Assembly (NCBI GenBank): GCA_963720785.1
Contig: CAVRGQ010000008.1
Span: 310,001-374,000 of the forward strand
Direction of reading: 5' to 3'
Length of the DNA stretch: 64,000 nt
Source: CAVRGQ01 sp963720785
Lineage (GTDB): Bacteria > Actinomycetota > Acidimicrobiia > IMCC26256 > DASPTH01
Below are positions 16,194 through 24,796 of the stretch, piece after piece (positions within the stretch are counted from its first letter, which is position 1; every line of letters starts with the position of its first letter). The notes beneath the pieces were generated by a model, which was not told the origin of the DNA, searched no databases, and worked only from the letters and a program-made list of their open reading frames with translations. Position numbers and translations under genes: made by a program.

Positions 16194-18396
16194 TCAGAGC
16201 GTGTTCGCCGCGTTCGTGAGTGTCGTCGCCTGGGACGGTGTGACCCATCCTTGGGCGACGAGCAAATTCACGGTGGCCTTGAACGTGGCGATGATCGCCG
16301 ACTTCTGCTTGGTGTTGAGTTTCGGAGTGATTCCCTTGAGCGTCTGGCATGCCGCGGTCGCGACGGCGTCGACGATCTTCCGTCGTTGTGGCGTCAACGC
16401 GAGGTAGTTCGTCGAGCCGTGCACGAATTGGTTGGTGAGGTTGCACAGACTCGGGATCGTCGCCGTCACGGTGAAGCCCGTCGACGCGTCCTCCGTGTTC
16501 CCGGCCTGGTCGGTTGCGCTCGCGGCCACCGTGTGGGCACCGACCGCGAACGTGTACACGGGCGCGTTCACTTTCGCGCACGTCGAGGTGGAGAGCCCCG
16601 ACGTGACATCGGTTGCGGTGCAGGTGATCGCGATGTCCTGGTCGACCGTGTACGACGCTGGATGACTGCCGAACACGACCGTGGGTTTGGTCGCGTCACG
16701 TGTGACGACGACCGTCGAGGATGCCGAACCGCCGCCACTGGTCGCCTGAGAAGTGAACGAGACACCGAGGGTGTCCGTGCTCACGGTGGAAGTGCCACAC
16801 CCTGTCGTGACCACCGCCGAGTCGGGATCGTCGACCGACCACGACACGCTCGCGTCGCTGCGATACCAGCCGTTCGTCCCGAGCGATCCCGTCACGAGAG
16901 GCGCGATCGTTGGTGGCGTCGTGTCGATCGAGCCCGTCTCCCCGGCCGGCACCAATGACGCCACCCCGTTGTTGGTCACGGTGACATCACCGCCACCGAG
17001 GTTCTCCACGGAGAAGTTGCCGCCACCCAGGTCCGCGACCTTCGCGGTGACACCCGCGGGCACGTCCACGACCACCGTCCCCCCGCCCACGACGACCCGA
17101 GCCGCGCCGGTCACCACCTGCACCTGGATGCTGCCGCAGGTCACGACCACCGAGCTGCCCGCCGCGACATAGGTCGTGCCGATCCCACAGGTCGACAACG
17201 TCGCGTCACCCGACCCGGGGCCGACACTCACCGACACCCCGTCGGGATTGGCCGCGTCCTGCACGGTGACGGTCAGTCCGGCCGCGTCGACGATGCCGCC
17301 GTAGGTCGTGCCACCGAGATGCTGATCGGTGAACCGAGCGGAAGGAATCGTGTGCTCGTCAGTGAACGACGCTCCGTCCCACGCCCCGTCGATGGCGGTG
17401 TCGATACCGTCACCGTCACCCGCCGGACTGCTCGACACGAGCAGCACGGTGCTCTGGCTCTGCGAGAACGATGCGCGGAAGAAGATGTCGGTGTTCCCGT
17501 CGCCGTTGAAGTCCCCAACGGCGAGCCCCTGAGCGGTCGCGAGGTACTCCGCATCTCCGAAGGCGCCGTCCCCGATCCCGTGGCGGAACAGGAGGGTGCC
17601 GCCGCCGTTGACCACCAGGTCGAGGGTGGAGTCCTGGTCGAGATCCGCGAGGCGGACGGACGCTGCTGCCCCCGCGACGGCGACGGGTCCCGCAAACGTT
17701 CCGTCGCCGTTCGACAGCAACGAATACGCGCCGCTTGCGGACGACGCCACGAGGTCGGCCGCTCCGTCACCGTTCAGGTCGCCGGCGATGGCGGCCCAGG
17801 AGCCGAGGCCGTCGTTCTGGGCCCCGTCAACCGGCACGGATGTGGCAGCCAGGGCGACATCGCCCACCAGGGTGCGGGTCCGCCAGAGCGCGCCGGCGAC
17901 GTCGTAAGCGCGGATCACGGCGTCACCGATACCGTCACCCGTCACATCCGCCACTGTCACATTCGTCCCGAAATTCCCGTTGAACGCCCCGAGCGGGAAC
18001 TCGATCGCTGCCCCCGGCCCTGAGGGGCCGCCCGGAAACACCCGCAAGCGCAGCATGCTCCCGGTGGCGGCGCTGAAAAAGTTGTCGGGCACAAGCACGT
18101 CGGCTGCACCGTCCCCCGTCACGTAGCCGACTGTGACCCGTGCAGCGGGAGAGCCATTGGCAGAGGCGAGCTCCCCGTACGTGGTCGCGAAGGTGCCGTC
18201 CCCGTTTCCCTCGAACCATGCGACCCTCAGGCCTGAACATGAACCGAAATTGCCCCGCCCATTGAGGCAGACCTGCGCGACCACGTCGAGCCACCCTCGT
18301 CGTCGCGAGGATCGGTACGAGCGATCCGATCGCCAGTGCGGCCACAACCGCGAGTGCACGCCCACGCGCGCGGCCATTCCCAGCGAAGATCGGCAT
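16194..18396 (-). CDS. secreted FG-GAP/VCBS repeat protein with Ig-like C-terminal region (frameshifted)
   Basis: 733 residues after removing one extra base near 18283-18291. In the 18396 frame (ATG, GGGAGGGG seven bases upstream) is a clear signal peptide, MPIFAGNGRARGRALAVVAA and onward to LATTRVA. The rest is in the next frame. Residues ~50-330 hold FG-GAP repeats with calcium-binding D-x-N-G-D-G loops (GDLNGDGAADLV, GDFNGDGNTDIF, ADVTGDGIGDAV), predicting an integrin-like beta-propeller. After a ~140-residue Val/Thr-rich beta region come Ig/HYR-like segments beginning TPPTIAPLV and VGAHTVAASATDQAGN. The C-terminal ~85 residues (CNLTNQFV to LVAQGWVTPSQATTL) form a helical module. Likely a surface or matrix protein; ligand unknown. 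Confidence 0.75.
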
Positions 18397-18601
18397 GTCG
18401 CCCCTCCCAGAGAGCCCTGGAGGGGACTGTAACGCTCGGAACGGATCATGTCACGCAGAGTGCTCGATTGCCGCCGTTTCCGACGACGAGCGCGTGTGGA
18501 TGTCACCTTCCGTGGCTGAACATCGGCGACCTCGGTGCAGACGATTCACCGTCCCCGATTTCGCTGTCAAGGGACGTTCCGACCGTGCCGATGTACGAAG
18601 T

Positions 18602-18659
18602 GTTCCGGCAAAGTGGTGGGGCTGGAGGCCCTGCGGGGCGCCCATCGCAGGGCCGGAAC
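18602..18659. repeat. two-tier inverted repeat in non-coding DNA
   Basis: An outer 8-bp pair (GTTCCGGC at 18602-18609 with GCCGGAAC at 18652-18659) encloses an inner 9-bp pair (GGCCCTGCG at 18627-18635 with CGCAGGGCC at 18646-18654). The inner stem is the stronger, and its right arm shares three bases with the outer arm, so they may be alternative folds. It lies in the 560-base gap between divergent FG-GAP and comM genes. Confidence 0.55.
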
Positions 18660-18663
18660 TCGT

Positions 18664-18734
18664 GCGCGGGTGGTGTAACGATCACGCCCCTCCACCCGAG
18701 GGGAGATGCCGGCTCGACGCCTGCCCCCGCTCCA
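18664..18734 (+). pseudogene. decayed tRNA-Gly-like sequence
   Basis: The sequence reads like a bacterial tRNA-Gly that has lost function. It begins GCGCGGGTGGTGTAACG and ends CCCCCGCTCCA. The acceptor stem pairs 6 of 7, position 73 is T as in tRNA-Gly, and CCA is encoded. The D-stem GTG/CAC has a loop missing about three bases. A perfect 5-bp anticodon stem (CCCCT/AGGGG) holds a 7-base loop with ACC in the anticodon position, a glycine anticodon. Defects: C instead of T at position 33, C at position 37, and a T-arm (GCCGGCTCGACGCCTGC) with a mismatch and one base too few. I do not expect it to be charged. Confidence 0.4.
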
Positions 18735-18735
18735 C

Positions 18736-18773
18736 TCTCTTCAGGAACACGTCGTCTCTTCAGGAACACGTCG
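18736..18773. repeat. 19-bp perfect tandem repeat
   Basis: TCTCTTCAGGAACACGTCG is present twice, abutting, directly 3' of the tRNA-like sequence. A related inverted stretch (CGAAGTGTTCC) lies upstream near 18598. Direct repeats at a tRNA 3' end are what a recombination scar leaves, but no integrase gene is attached. Confidence 0.75.
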
Positions 18774-18962
18774 CACCCCGCGGACTGCGCCGGCCCCCTG
18801 CTGCTGTGTCTTCGTCGGCCGTGGCCTGGGTCCGTGCGGCGCTCGATCGCCCAGTGGACCCGCAGTGCGCGATGACCGTCGTACCCCGGCGCGAGTGTGC
18901 GGAGCACCGTCGAGCGGCCGCGGTCACGGTCCTCCCCGCACGTTCTCGCCGAGGAGGTCGCC

Positions 18963-20469
18963 GTGCTCGCCGCGGTCAGCAGTGCCACCATCACCGGAGT
19001 CGACGGTCAGCCCGTCACGGTCGAGGTTCATGTGTCGTCGGGGCTCCCCGCCTACCAAGTCGTCGGGCTCCCCGACACCGTCGTGCGCGAATCACGCGAG
19101 CGCGTGCGAGCCGCCATCCTGTCGTCGGGCCTCGAGTGGCCCATGCAGCGCATCACGGTGAACCTCGCGCCGGGCGGTGTGCGCAAGACGGGATCGGGGC
19201 TCGAACTCGCGGTCGCGCTCGGCGTGCTCGCAGCGAGCGACCAGCTTCCCGCGGGCGTGCTCGACGGCGTCGCCGTGCTCGGCGAGCTCGGCCTCGACGG
19301 TGCGGTCCGGCCCGTCGCGGGCACCCTCGCCCTCGTCGATTCGCTGGTGCGTTCGGGGCGCACCTCGGTGGTGGTGCCCATCGCCAACGCGAACGAGGCG
19401 GAGCTGGTCGGCGATGCGCACGTGCGGGCGGCGCGACACCTGGGCGAATTGCGAGCGTGCTTGAAGGGCGAGGAGCTGTGGCCCGACTGGGACCCGCCGT
19501 GCCCCGAGCCCGACGGCACGCTCGACGCCGACGACGACCTCGCCGATCTGGGCGAGGTGCGGGGCCTCCCGTTCGCACGCGACGCGCTGGAGGTCGCAGC
19601 CGCGGGCGGTCACCACCTGCTCATGTGGGGACCGCCGGGTACCGGCAAGACGATGCTGGCGCGGCGGCTGCCCACGATCCTCGCCCCGCTCGAGCCGGGC
19701 GAGGCACTCGAGGTCACGCGCATCCACTCCGCCGCGGGCCAACCCATCCGCGGGCGCCTGCTGCGCGACCGGCCGATGCGCGCGCCGCACCACACCGCGT
19801 CGACCGCGGCGTTGGTCGGGGGCGGCAGCGTGCGGCTGCGCCCGGGTGAGGTCACCCTCGCGCATCGCGGGATCCTGTTCCTCGACGAACTGGGCGAGTT
19901 CGCCCCGCCGCCGCTCGACGCGCTGCGCCAGCCGCTCGAGGAACGCGTGGTGCGCATCTCGCGCCAGGGCTCGTCGCTCGCGTTCCCGGCGTCGTTCCAA
20001 CTCGTCGCGTGCACCAACCCGTGTCCGTGCGGCCGGGTGCCGAAGGAGTGTTGCTGCAGCGAGGCGGCGAAGGCCCGGTACCGGCGACGCCTCAGCCGCG
20101 CCACTCGTCGACCGCTTCGACCTCCGCATCCCCGTGTCGGCACCACTCCCCGACGATCGACCGGGCGAGTCGTCGGCCGACGTCCGCGCCCGCGTGTCCG
20201 CCGCGGTCGACCGTCAACGCGCGCGCTACGCCGATTGGCCGTGGTCGCTGAACGCGCACGTCCCCGCCGGCGCGGTGGCCCGGCTCGTTCCGCTCGACGG
20301 CACCGCCGAAAGCGAATGGCACCGCCTGATCGAGGAGCGCATGCTCACCGGACGCGGCGCGGCGCGCATCCTGCGGGTGGCGCGCACCGTCGCCGACCTT
20401 CTCGACGCACCCACCGTCACCGCCGATCACCTCGAGAACGCCGCGATGATCCGCGAGGACCTGTCGTGA
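18963..20469 (+). CDS. comM: ComM/YifB-family Mg chelatase-like AAA+ ATPase (frameshifted)
   Basis: Hexameric helicase that aids branch migration during natural transformation. 501 residues after removing one base near 20098. Start GTG 18963 follows GAGGAGG at five bases and gives the standard VHVSSGLPAYQVVGLPD. Walker A is GPPGTGKTMLA, Walker B ILFLDELGEF, and the zinc-type CTNPCPCG and CCCS cysteines lie in the Mg-chelatase domain. After the shift the sequence resumes PLVDRFDLRIPV to the C-terminal lid. The stop overlaps the dprA GTG by four bases. ComM-DprA pairing is normal, but this pair faces away from whiG and yraN (see findings). Confidence 0.88.
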
Positions 20470-21584
20470 GCGGGCCCGGCATGTCGCGACTCGATCCCGA
20501 ACAGGTCGCGGCCGCGACCCTCACCTGCCTGCCGGAGATGACCCCCAACCGGCTTCACGCGCTGCTCGAGGCGTGCGGTGGCCCGGTGGCGGCGCTCGAT
20601 GCCGTCCTGCGCGGGCGGGTCGCCGCGAGCGTGCGCGCCGTCACTCGCCCGCACCTACAGGACACAATCGGCCCGCTCACCGCGTTGTGGTCGGCGGTCG
20701 CCCGCGACGAGCGCCTGCCCGCAGCACTGGCGCGGCGCGAGACACACGTGTTCGTGGAAGGGCGCGACGACTGGCCGTTCCGCGAGATGCCCGACGCGCC
20801 GGCCGTCCTACTCGCCGAGGGCGCGTCCCCCGACGCACTCTCGCTTCCACGCGTGGCCGTCGTCGGCACGCGCGCCGCGACGCCCCACGGCCTCGCCGAC
20901 GCGTACGAGCTCGGGGCCTACCTCGCCGAGGGCGGGTGCACGGTCGTGAGCGGGTTGGCCATCGGCATCGACGGCGCCGCCCACGAAGGCGCGCTCGACG
21001 CCGGTGGGCCGGTGGTCGGCGTGGTCGGCACCGGGCTCGACATCGTGTACCCCCGCCGCCACCGGGCGCTGTTCGAGCGGGTGCGCGCCCAGGGACTGAT
21101 CGTGAGTGAGCTCGGATATGGGGTCGGGCCACGGAAGGCCGCGTTCCCGATCCGCAACCGGATCATCGCCGGCTTGGCCGACGTGGTGGTCGTGGTGGAG
21201 GCCACCGCGCGCGGCGGCGCGCGCATCACCGCCGAACGGGCGATCGACTATGGGCGCCAGGTGTTCGCGATGCCCGGATCACGACGCAACCCGGCGTCGG
21301 TCGGCACCAACCAGCTGCTCTACGACGGCGCCTTGCCCCTGGTCGAGCCGAGCGACGTCTTCGTACAGCTCGGGCTCACCCAGGGTGCCCGCCACGCCGC
21401 GCGGCTGCAGCCGGGTGGTGACGAGGGCCGCGTGCTCCGCGCCTGCGGTGGGGAGCCGGCGACGCTCGACGAGCTCACGAGCCGCACCGGCATCGAGGTG
21501 CGCGCGCTCGTGGGGATCGTGCGTTCGCTCGAGCGCGACCGCTGGCTCACCCGGAAGGACGGCCTGTACTGGCCGCTCACATGA
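20466..21584 (+). CDS. dprA: DNA-processing protein DprA
   Basis: Loads RecA onto incoming single-stranded DNA in transformation. 372 residues: N-terminal SAM-like region (LTCLPEMTPNRLHALLEACGG), Rossmann-fold core with VAVVGTRAATPHG, VSGLAIGIDGAAHEGAL, GLDIVYPRRH and PIRNRIIAGLADVVVVVEA, and a C-terminal winged-helix region (ATLDELTSRTGIEV). The GTG at 20466 overlaps the comM stop (GTGA). Full length. Confidence 0.95.
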   Translation: MSGPGMSRLDPEQVAAATLTCLPEMTPNRLHALLEACGGPVAALDAVLRGRVAASVRAVTRPHLQDTIGPLTALWSAVARDERLPAALARRETHVFVEGRDDWPFREMPDAPAVLLAEGASPDALSLPRVAVVGTRAATPHGLADAYELGAYLAEGGCTVVSGLAIGIDGAAHEGALDAGGPVVGVVGTGLDIVYPRRHRALFERVRAQGLIVSELGYGVGPRKAAFPIRNRIIAGLADVVVVVEATARGGARITAERAIDYGRQVFAMPGSRRNPASVGTNQLLYDGALPLVEPSDVFVQLGLTQGARHAARLQPGGDEGRVLRACGGEPATLDELTSRTGIEVRALVGIVRSLERDRWLTRKDGLYWPLT

Positions 21585-21617
21585 AGCGGTCGGTTACGGG
21601 GGCGACGAGCCCGGGCG

Positions 21618-22403
21618 TCACTCGCCGGTGAAGTTCGGTTCCCGCTTGTCCCTGAACGCGCGCACCGCTTCGATCGAGTCGTCGGTGGCGAAGTTGATCA
21701 CCTGGGCCGCCCCCTCGGCGGCGAGGGACTCGGCCATGGAGCGGCCGGCGGAGTCGTCGAGGAGCTGCTTCGTCTGGGCGAGGGCCACCGGCGCCATGCG
21801 CAGGATCCGCTCCGCCACCGCCTGCACCGTCGCCTCGAGCTCAGAGGCGGGGACGACGCGGTTCACGAGCCCGATGCGCTCGGCTTCCGCGGCGTCGATC
21901 ACCTCGGCGAGGAGCGCGAGCTCCTTGGCCCGGTGCAGGCCCACGCGGCGCGGGAGCACCCACGACCCGCCGAAGTCGAGGCTGAGTGCACGCTTCACGA
22001 AGATCTCCGAGAAGCGGGCGCGGTCGGAGGCGTACACGAGGTCGCAGCCGAGGGCGAGGTTGCAGCCCGCGCCCGCGGCCGCGCCGTCGACCATCGCGAT
22101 GCTGGGCTGCGGGAGGTCGTGCAGGGCCTGCGCGGCACGCGCCACGCCGCGCATGTACTCGGTGCGCCCGCCGGTGGTGCGGGGCAACTCGGCCTTGAGC
22201 AGGTCGGCCCCCGCGCAGAAGTTGCCGCCCGCTCCGGTGACCACGAGCACACGGTCGGCGCGGTTGGCACCGATCTCGCGGAAGGTCTCCGCGAGTGCGC
22301 CCCACATCGGGCCGGTGATCGAGTTCATCTTCTCGGGGCGGTTGAGCGTCACGCGCACCACACCCGGCGCGGCATCGCTGCGCTCCACGAGCAGTTCGGA
22401 CAT
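21618..22403 (-). CDS. enoyl-CoA hydratase/isomerase family protein
   Basis: 261-residue crotonase-fold protein. Oxyanion-hole segments are NFCAGADL and MVDGAAAGAGCNLALGCDL; the second catalytic region is SLDFGGSWVLPRRVG, where the classical hydratase glutamate is replaced by D-F-G-G-S. It may therefore be an isomerase or hydrolase type rather than a true hydratase. Start ATG 22403; the frame continues upstream only as arginine/serine-rich antiframe. It is convergent with dprA and divergent from a tiny membrane-protein gene. Confidence 0.85.
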   Translation of the reverse strand: MSELLVERSDAAPGVVRVTLNRPEKMNSITGPMWGALAETFREIGANRADRVLVVTGAGGNFCAGADLLKAELPRTTGGRTEYMRGVARAAQALHDLPQPSIAMVDGAAAGAGCNLALGCDLVYASDRARFSEIFVKRALSLDFGGSWVLPRRVGLHRAKELALLAEVIDAAEAERIGLVNRVVPASELEATVQAVAERILRMAPVALAQTKQLLDDSAGRSMAESLAAEGAAQVINFATDDSIEAVRAFRDKREPNFTGE

Positions 22404-22422
22404 GCGAGTACCGTACCGGGGC

Positions 22423-22536
22423 GTGGGGCTGAACCCGTTCCGGTCACAGGAGAAGCGCAGGGCCGACGTCGTCATCGTCGTGGCCGCGCTGGTCGTGGTC
22501 GCCGCGCTGGTGCTGTGGGCCGTCTTCGGCGGCTGA
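22423..22536 (+). CDS. 37-residue single-span membrane protein
   Basis: Too short for most gene finders. GTG at 22423 opens GLNPFRSQEKRRADVV followed by a single hydrophobic helix of ~20 residues ending WAVFGG and a stop. The basic head plus helix suggests a type II-like small membrane peptide. Divergently transcribed from the crotonase gene 19 bases away. Ribosome binding site is weak. I recognise no family. Confidence 0.5.
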   Translation: MGLNPFRSQEKRRADVVIVVAALVVVAALVLWAVFGG

Positions 22537-22564
22537 GCCCGGCCGAGCATCCGGTGACGGGCCC

Positions 22565-22855
22565 GTGATGAGCCACCGCTTCGTCGACGAGGACGGCTCG
22601 ATCGACGGCCCGTTCGGAGCTGGTTTCGAAGTGCGTCACGTGCAGCCGTACCAGGCGGTGAAGACCTACCGCTGCCCGGGCTGCGACCACGAGATCCGCC
22701 CCGGTGAGGGCCACGAAGTGGTGGTGCCACGCGACGCGCCGCAGGACCGGCGGCACTGGCACTCGTCGTGTTGGCAGCGGGCCACCCGACCGAAGGGCGC
22801 CAAGCAGGCGGCGAAGGCACAGAAGGCCGCGAAGCGCGCCCGCCGGAAGCGCTAG
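22565..22855 (+). CDS. small zinc-finger-like protein with basic tail
   Basis: 96 residues (GTG 22565; an ATG one codon later is equally possible). It contains VRHVQPYQAVKTYRCPGCDH, where C-x2-C and later histidines and a cysteine (HWHSSCW) could bind one zinc ion, and a C-terminal tail of Lys/Arg/Ala (KQAAKAQKAAKRARRKR) suited to nucleic acid binding. Similar proteins sit near yraN in actinobacteria, by recollection. It overlaps yraN tail to tail by four bases. Function unknown. Confidence 0.7.
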   Translation: MMSHRFVDEDGSIDGPFGAGFEVRHVQPYQAVKTYRCPGCDHEIRPGEGHEVVVPRDAPQDRRHWHSSCWQRATRPKGAKQAAKAQKAAKRARRKR

Positions 22856-23238
22856 AACGCGGCCTCGACGACCGTGATCTCGGGGGCAGTGCCCGGGAGC
22901 GCGAGCACCGACGCGACGTCGAAGCGCAGTCGGGGCGCACGCACTCGTGCGGCACTCCCCTGCTCCTCGAGCCAACGGCGGGCGAGCACGCGGATGCGCC
23001 GTTGCTTGGTGACGGTGACCGCTTCGAGCGGCGAGCCGAACGCGGTGGACCGGCGGGTCTTCACCTCGCAGAACACCAGGAGCCCCACCCCGGATTGACG
23101 CCCGGCGCACACGAGGTCGAGCTCGCCCTCGCGACAGCGCCAGTTCCGGTCGACGACCACGAAGCCGCGGGCCTCGTACCAGCGAGCGACCAGCGCCTCA
23201 CCCGCGTCGCCGAGGCGACGGCGGGCGTCGGGCGCCAA
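22852..23238 (-). CDS. yraN: YraN family (UPF0102) endonuclease-like protein
   Basis: 128 residues with the PD-(D/E)xK nuclease-like core: G-x-x-G-E-x-L-V-A-R-W-Y, NWRCREGELDLV (the conserved ELD) and LLVFCEVKTRRSTAFG (E-V-K-T-R). Members are thought to be Holliday-junction-type nucleases, but the cellular role is unsettled. Follows the DUF2469 gene by one base, as in most actinobacteria. Confidence 0.9.
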   Translation of the reverse strand: MAPDARRRLGDAGEALVARWYEARGFVVVDRNWRCREGELDLVCAGRQSGVGLLVFCEVKTRRSTAFGSPLEAVTVTKQRRIRVLARRWLEEQGSAARVRAPRLRFDVASVLALPGTAPEITVVEAAF

Positions 23239-23239
23239 C

Positions 23240-23548
23240 TCAGACGTCCTTCGCGAGTTCCTCGATGTTGACGTCCTTGAACGTGACCACGCGCACGTTG
23301 GCGACGAAGCGCGCCGGGCGGTACATGTCCCACACCCACGCGTCGTGCAGTCGCAACTCGAAGTACACCTGGCCGCCCTCGTTGCGGACGTCGAGCTGCA
23401 CCTGGTTGGTGAGGTAGAAGCGGCGCTCCGTCTCCACGACGTAGGAGAACATCGGGAGGACGTCGCGGTACTCCTTGTAGAGCTGGAGTTCGATCTCCGT
23501 CTCGTACCGCTCGAGGTCCTCAGCGCTCACACGTGTCACTTCCGTCAT
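23240..23548 (-). CDS. DUF2469 family protein
   Basis: 102 residues, actinobacteria-specific: SAEDLERYETEIELQLYKEY at the N-terminus and WVWDMYRPARFV near the C-terminus, with NIEELAKD at the end. It is always found between rnhB and yraN in this phylum; here rnhB is absent and rplS lies 70 bases upstream. No catalytic motif is visible. Function unknown. Confidence 0.9.
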   Translation of the reverse strand: MTEVTRVSAEDLERYETEIELQLYKEYRDVLPMFSYVVETERRFYLTNQVQLDVRNEGGQVYFELRLHDAWVWDMYRPARFVANVRVVTFKDVNIEELAKDV

Positions 23549-23618
23549 CCAACGGGCTCAGCCCGCAGTGTACGACGGCGCGGTCGCCGGGGTGTCACAC
23601 GTTCCGGGGAACGAAGCG

Positions 23619-23963
23619 CTAGAAGCGCTTCTCCTTCACCTTCGCGGCCTTGCCGACGCGGTCACGCAGGTAGTACAGCTTCGCCCGACGGACGTCACCA
23701 CGGGTGATGACCTCCATCTTGGCGATGATCGGCGAGTGCACCGGGAAGGTGCGCTCCACGCCGACGCCGAAGCTCACCTTGCGCACGGTGAAGGTCTCGC
23801 GGCTGCCGTCGCCCTTGCGGCGGATCACGATGCCCTGGAACACCTGGACGCGCTCGCGGTTGCCCTCCACCACTCGGACGTGCACCTTGACGGTGTCGCC
23901 GGGGGCGAATTCGGGGACGTCGGTACGCAGTTGCGTCCGGTCGACGAGATCAGTGGCGTTCAT
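23619..23963 (-). CDS. rplS: 50S ribosomal protein L19
   Basis: 114 residues. FAPGDTVKVHVRVVEGNRER, VQVFQGIVIRRKG and TFTVRKVSFGVGVERTFP are the L19 hallmarks, ending in the RRAKLYYLRDR motif. ATG 23963. It lies 39 bases after trmD in the usual rpsP-rimM-trmD-rplS order. Confidence 0.97.
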   Translation of the reverse strand: MNATDLVDRTQLRTDVPEFAPGDTVKVHVRVVEGNRERVQVFQGIVIRRKGDGSRETFTVRKVSFGVGVERTFPVHSPIIAKMEVITRGDVRRAKLYYLRDRVGKAAKVKEKRF

Positions 23964-24002
23964 CGGGACAGGCTCCGGGATTGCGTTGAGGAACGGTGCA
24001 TC

Positions 24003-24785
24003 CTACCGGCCCGAGCCCGAATCCGGAAACTCGCGCAGGAGGGATTCTTCGTCGGGGGTGAGCGGGCGCCCGCCGAGCAGGTCGGGACGCCGCTCCAGTG
24101 TGCGCCGCAGCGACTGGGCGCGCCGCCACCGGGCCACCCTGGCGTGGTCGCCGGAGCGCAGGATCTCGGGCACGCCGTGGCCCCGGAAGTCCAGCGGGCG
24201 GGTGTACTGCGGGTACTCGAGGAGGGGCGTGCCCCCGGGTGTGCCGTCGGAGGCGCCGTCGGAGGCGCCGTCCCACGTGCCCGAGAACGACTCCTCCCCG
24301 CCCGAGTCGTCGTTGCCCATCACGCCGGGCACCAGCCGGGCCACCGCGTCGACCACGATCACCGCCGCGGCCTCGCCGCCGGCCAGCACGAAGTCGCCGA
24401 CGGACAGCTCGCCGTCGCACAGGTGATCGGCGACCCGCTGGTCGACACCCTCGTAGCGCCCGCACAGGAGCGAGAAGCCCGGACCCTCCGCCAGCTCCCG
24501 TGCCAGCGCCTGGTCGAAGCGGCGACCACTCGCGGCGAGCAGGAAGAGCGGCCGGGGCGGGTCGGCGGCCTCGACCGCCTCGAAGATGGGCCCCGGGGTC
24601 ATCACCATGCCCGCGCCGCCGCCGTAGGGCGTGTCGTCGACGGTGCGGTGGCGGTCGGTCGCGAAGGCACGCGGGTCGTGCAGGCGCAGGTCGAGCAGAC
24701 CGTTGGCGCGGGCCCGCCCGAGCAGCGACGCGTCGAACGGGCCGCTGAAGAACTCGGGGAAGATCGAGAAGACGTCGATGCGCAC
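24003..24785 (-). CDS. trmD: tRNA (guanine-37-N1)-methyltransferase with a repeat insertion
   Basis: SPOUT-fold enzyme that methylates G37. Core motifs: IDVFSIFPEFF, DDTPYGGGAGMVM, LCGRYEGVDQRV, and the knot segment LSVGDFVLAGGEAA. Between EESFSG and LLEYPQYTRP, a loop usually a few residues long, there is an extra segment GTWDGASDGASDGTPGGTP encoded by a 12-bp duplication. 260 residues overall. GTG start at 24785. The insertion falls near the trefoil-knot/active-site lid and is odd, but all catalytic residues remain. Confidence 0.95.
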   Translation of the reverse strand: MRIDVFSIFPEFFSGPFDASLLGRARANGLLDLRLHDPRAFATDRHRTVDDTPYGGGAGMVMTPGPIFEAVEAADPPRPLFLLAASGRRFDQALARELAEGPGFSLLCGRYEGVDQRVADHLCDGELSVGDFVLAGGEAAAVIVVDAVARLVPGVMGNDDSGGEESFSGTWDGASDGASDGTPGGTPLLEYPQYTRPLDFRGHGVPEILRSGDHARVARWRRAQSLRRTLERRPDLLGGRPLTPDEESLLREFPDSGSGR

Positions 24786-24796
24786 GGCGATCGGCC

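Noticed and set aside
18664..18734. A functional tRNA-Gly gene
   Set aside because: Position 33 is not T, position 37 is C, the D-loop is short and the T-arm lacks a pair, so it is listed as decayed.
18503..18994. Possible 163-residue protein on the minus strand in the comM-FG-GAP gap
   Set aside because: It runs through the hairpin, the tRNA-like sequence and the tandem repeat, with no family-like segments.
22565..23238. Operon of the zinc-finger-like gene with yraN
   Set aside because: They are convergent and overlap tail to tail by four bases, so they are not co-transcribed.
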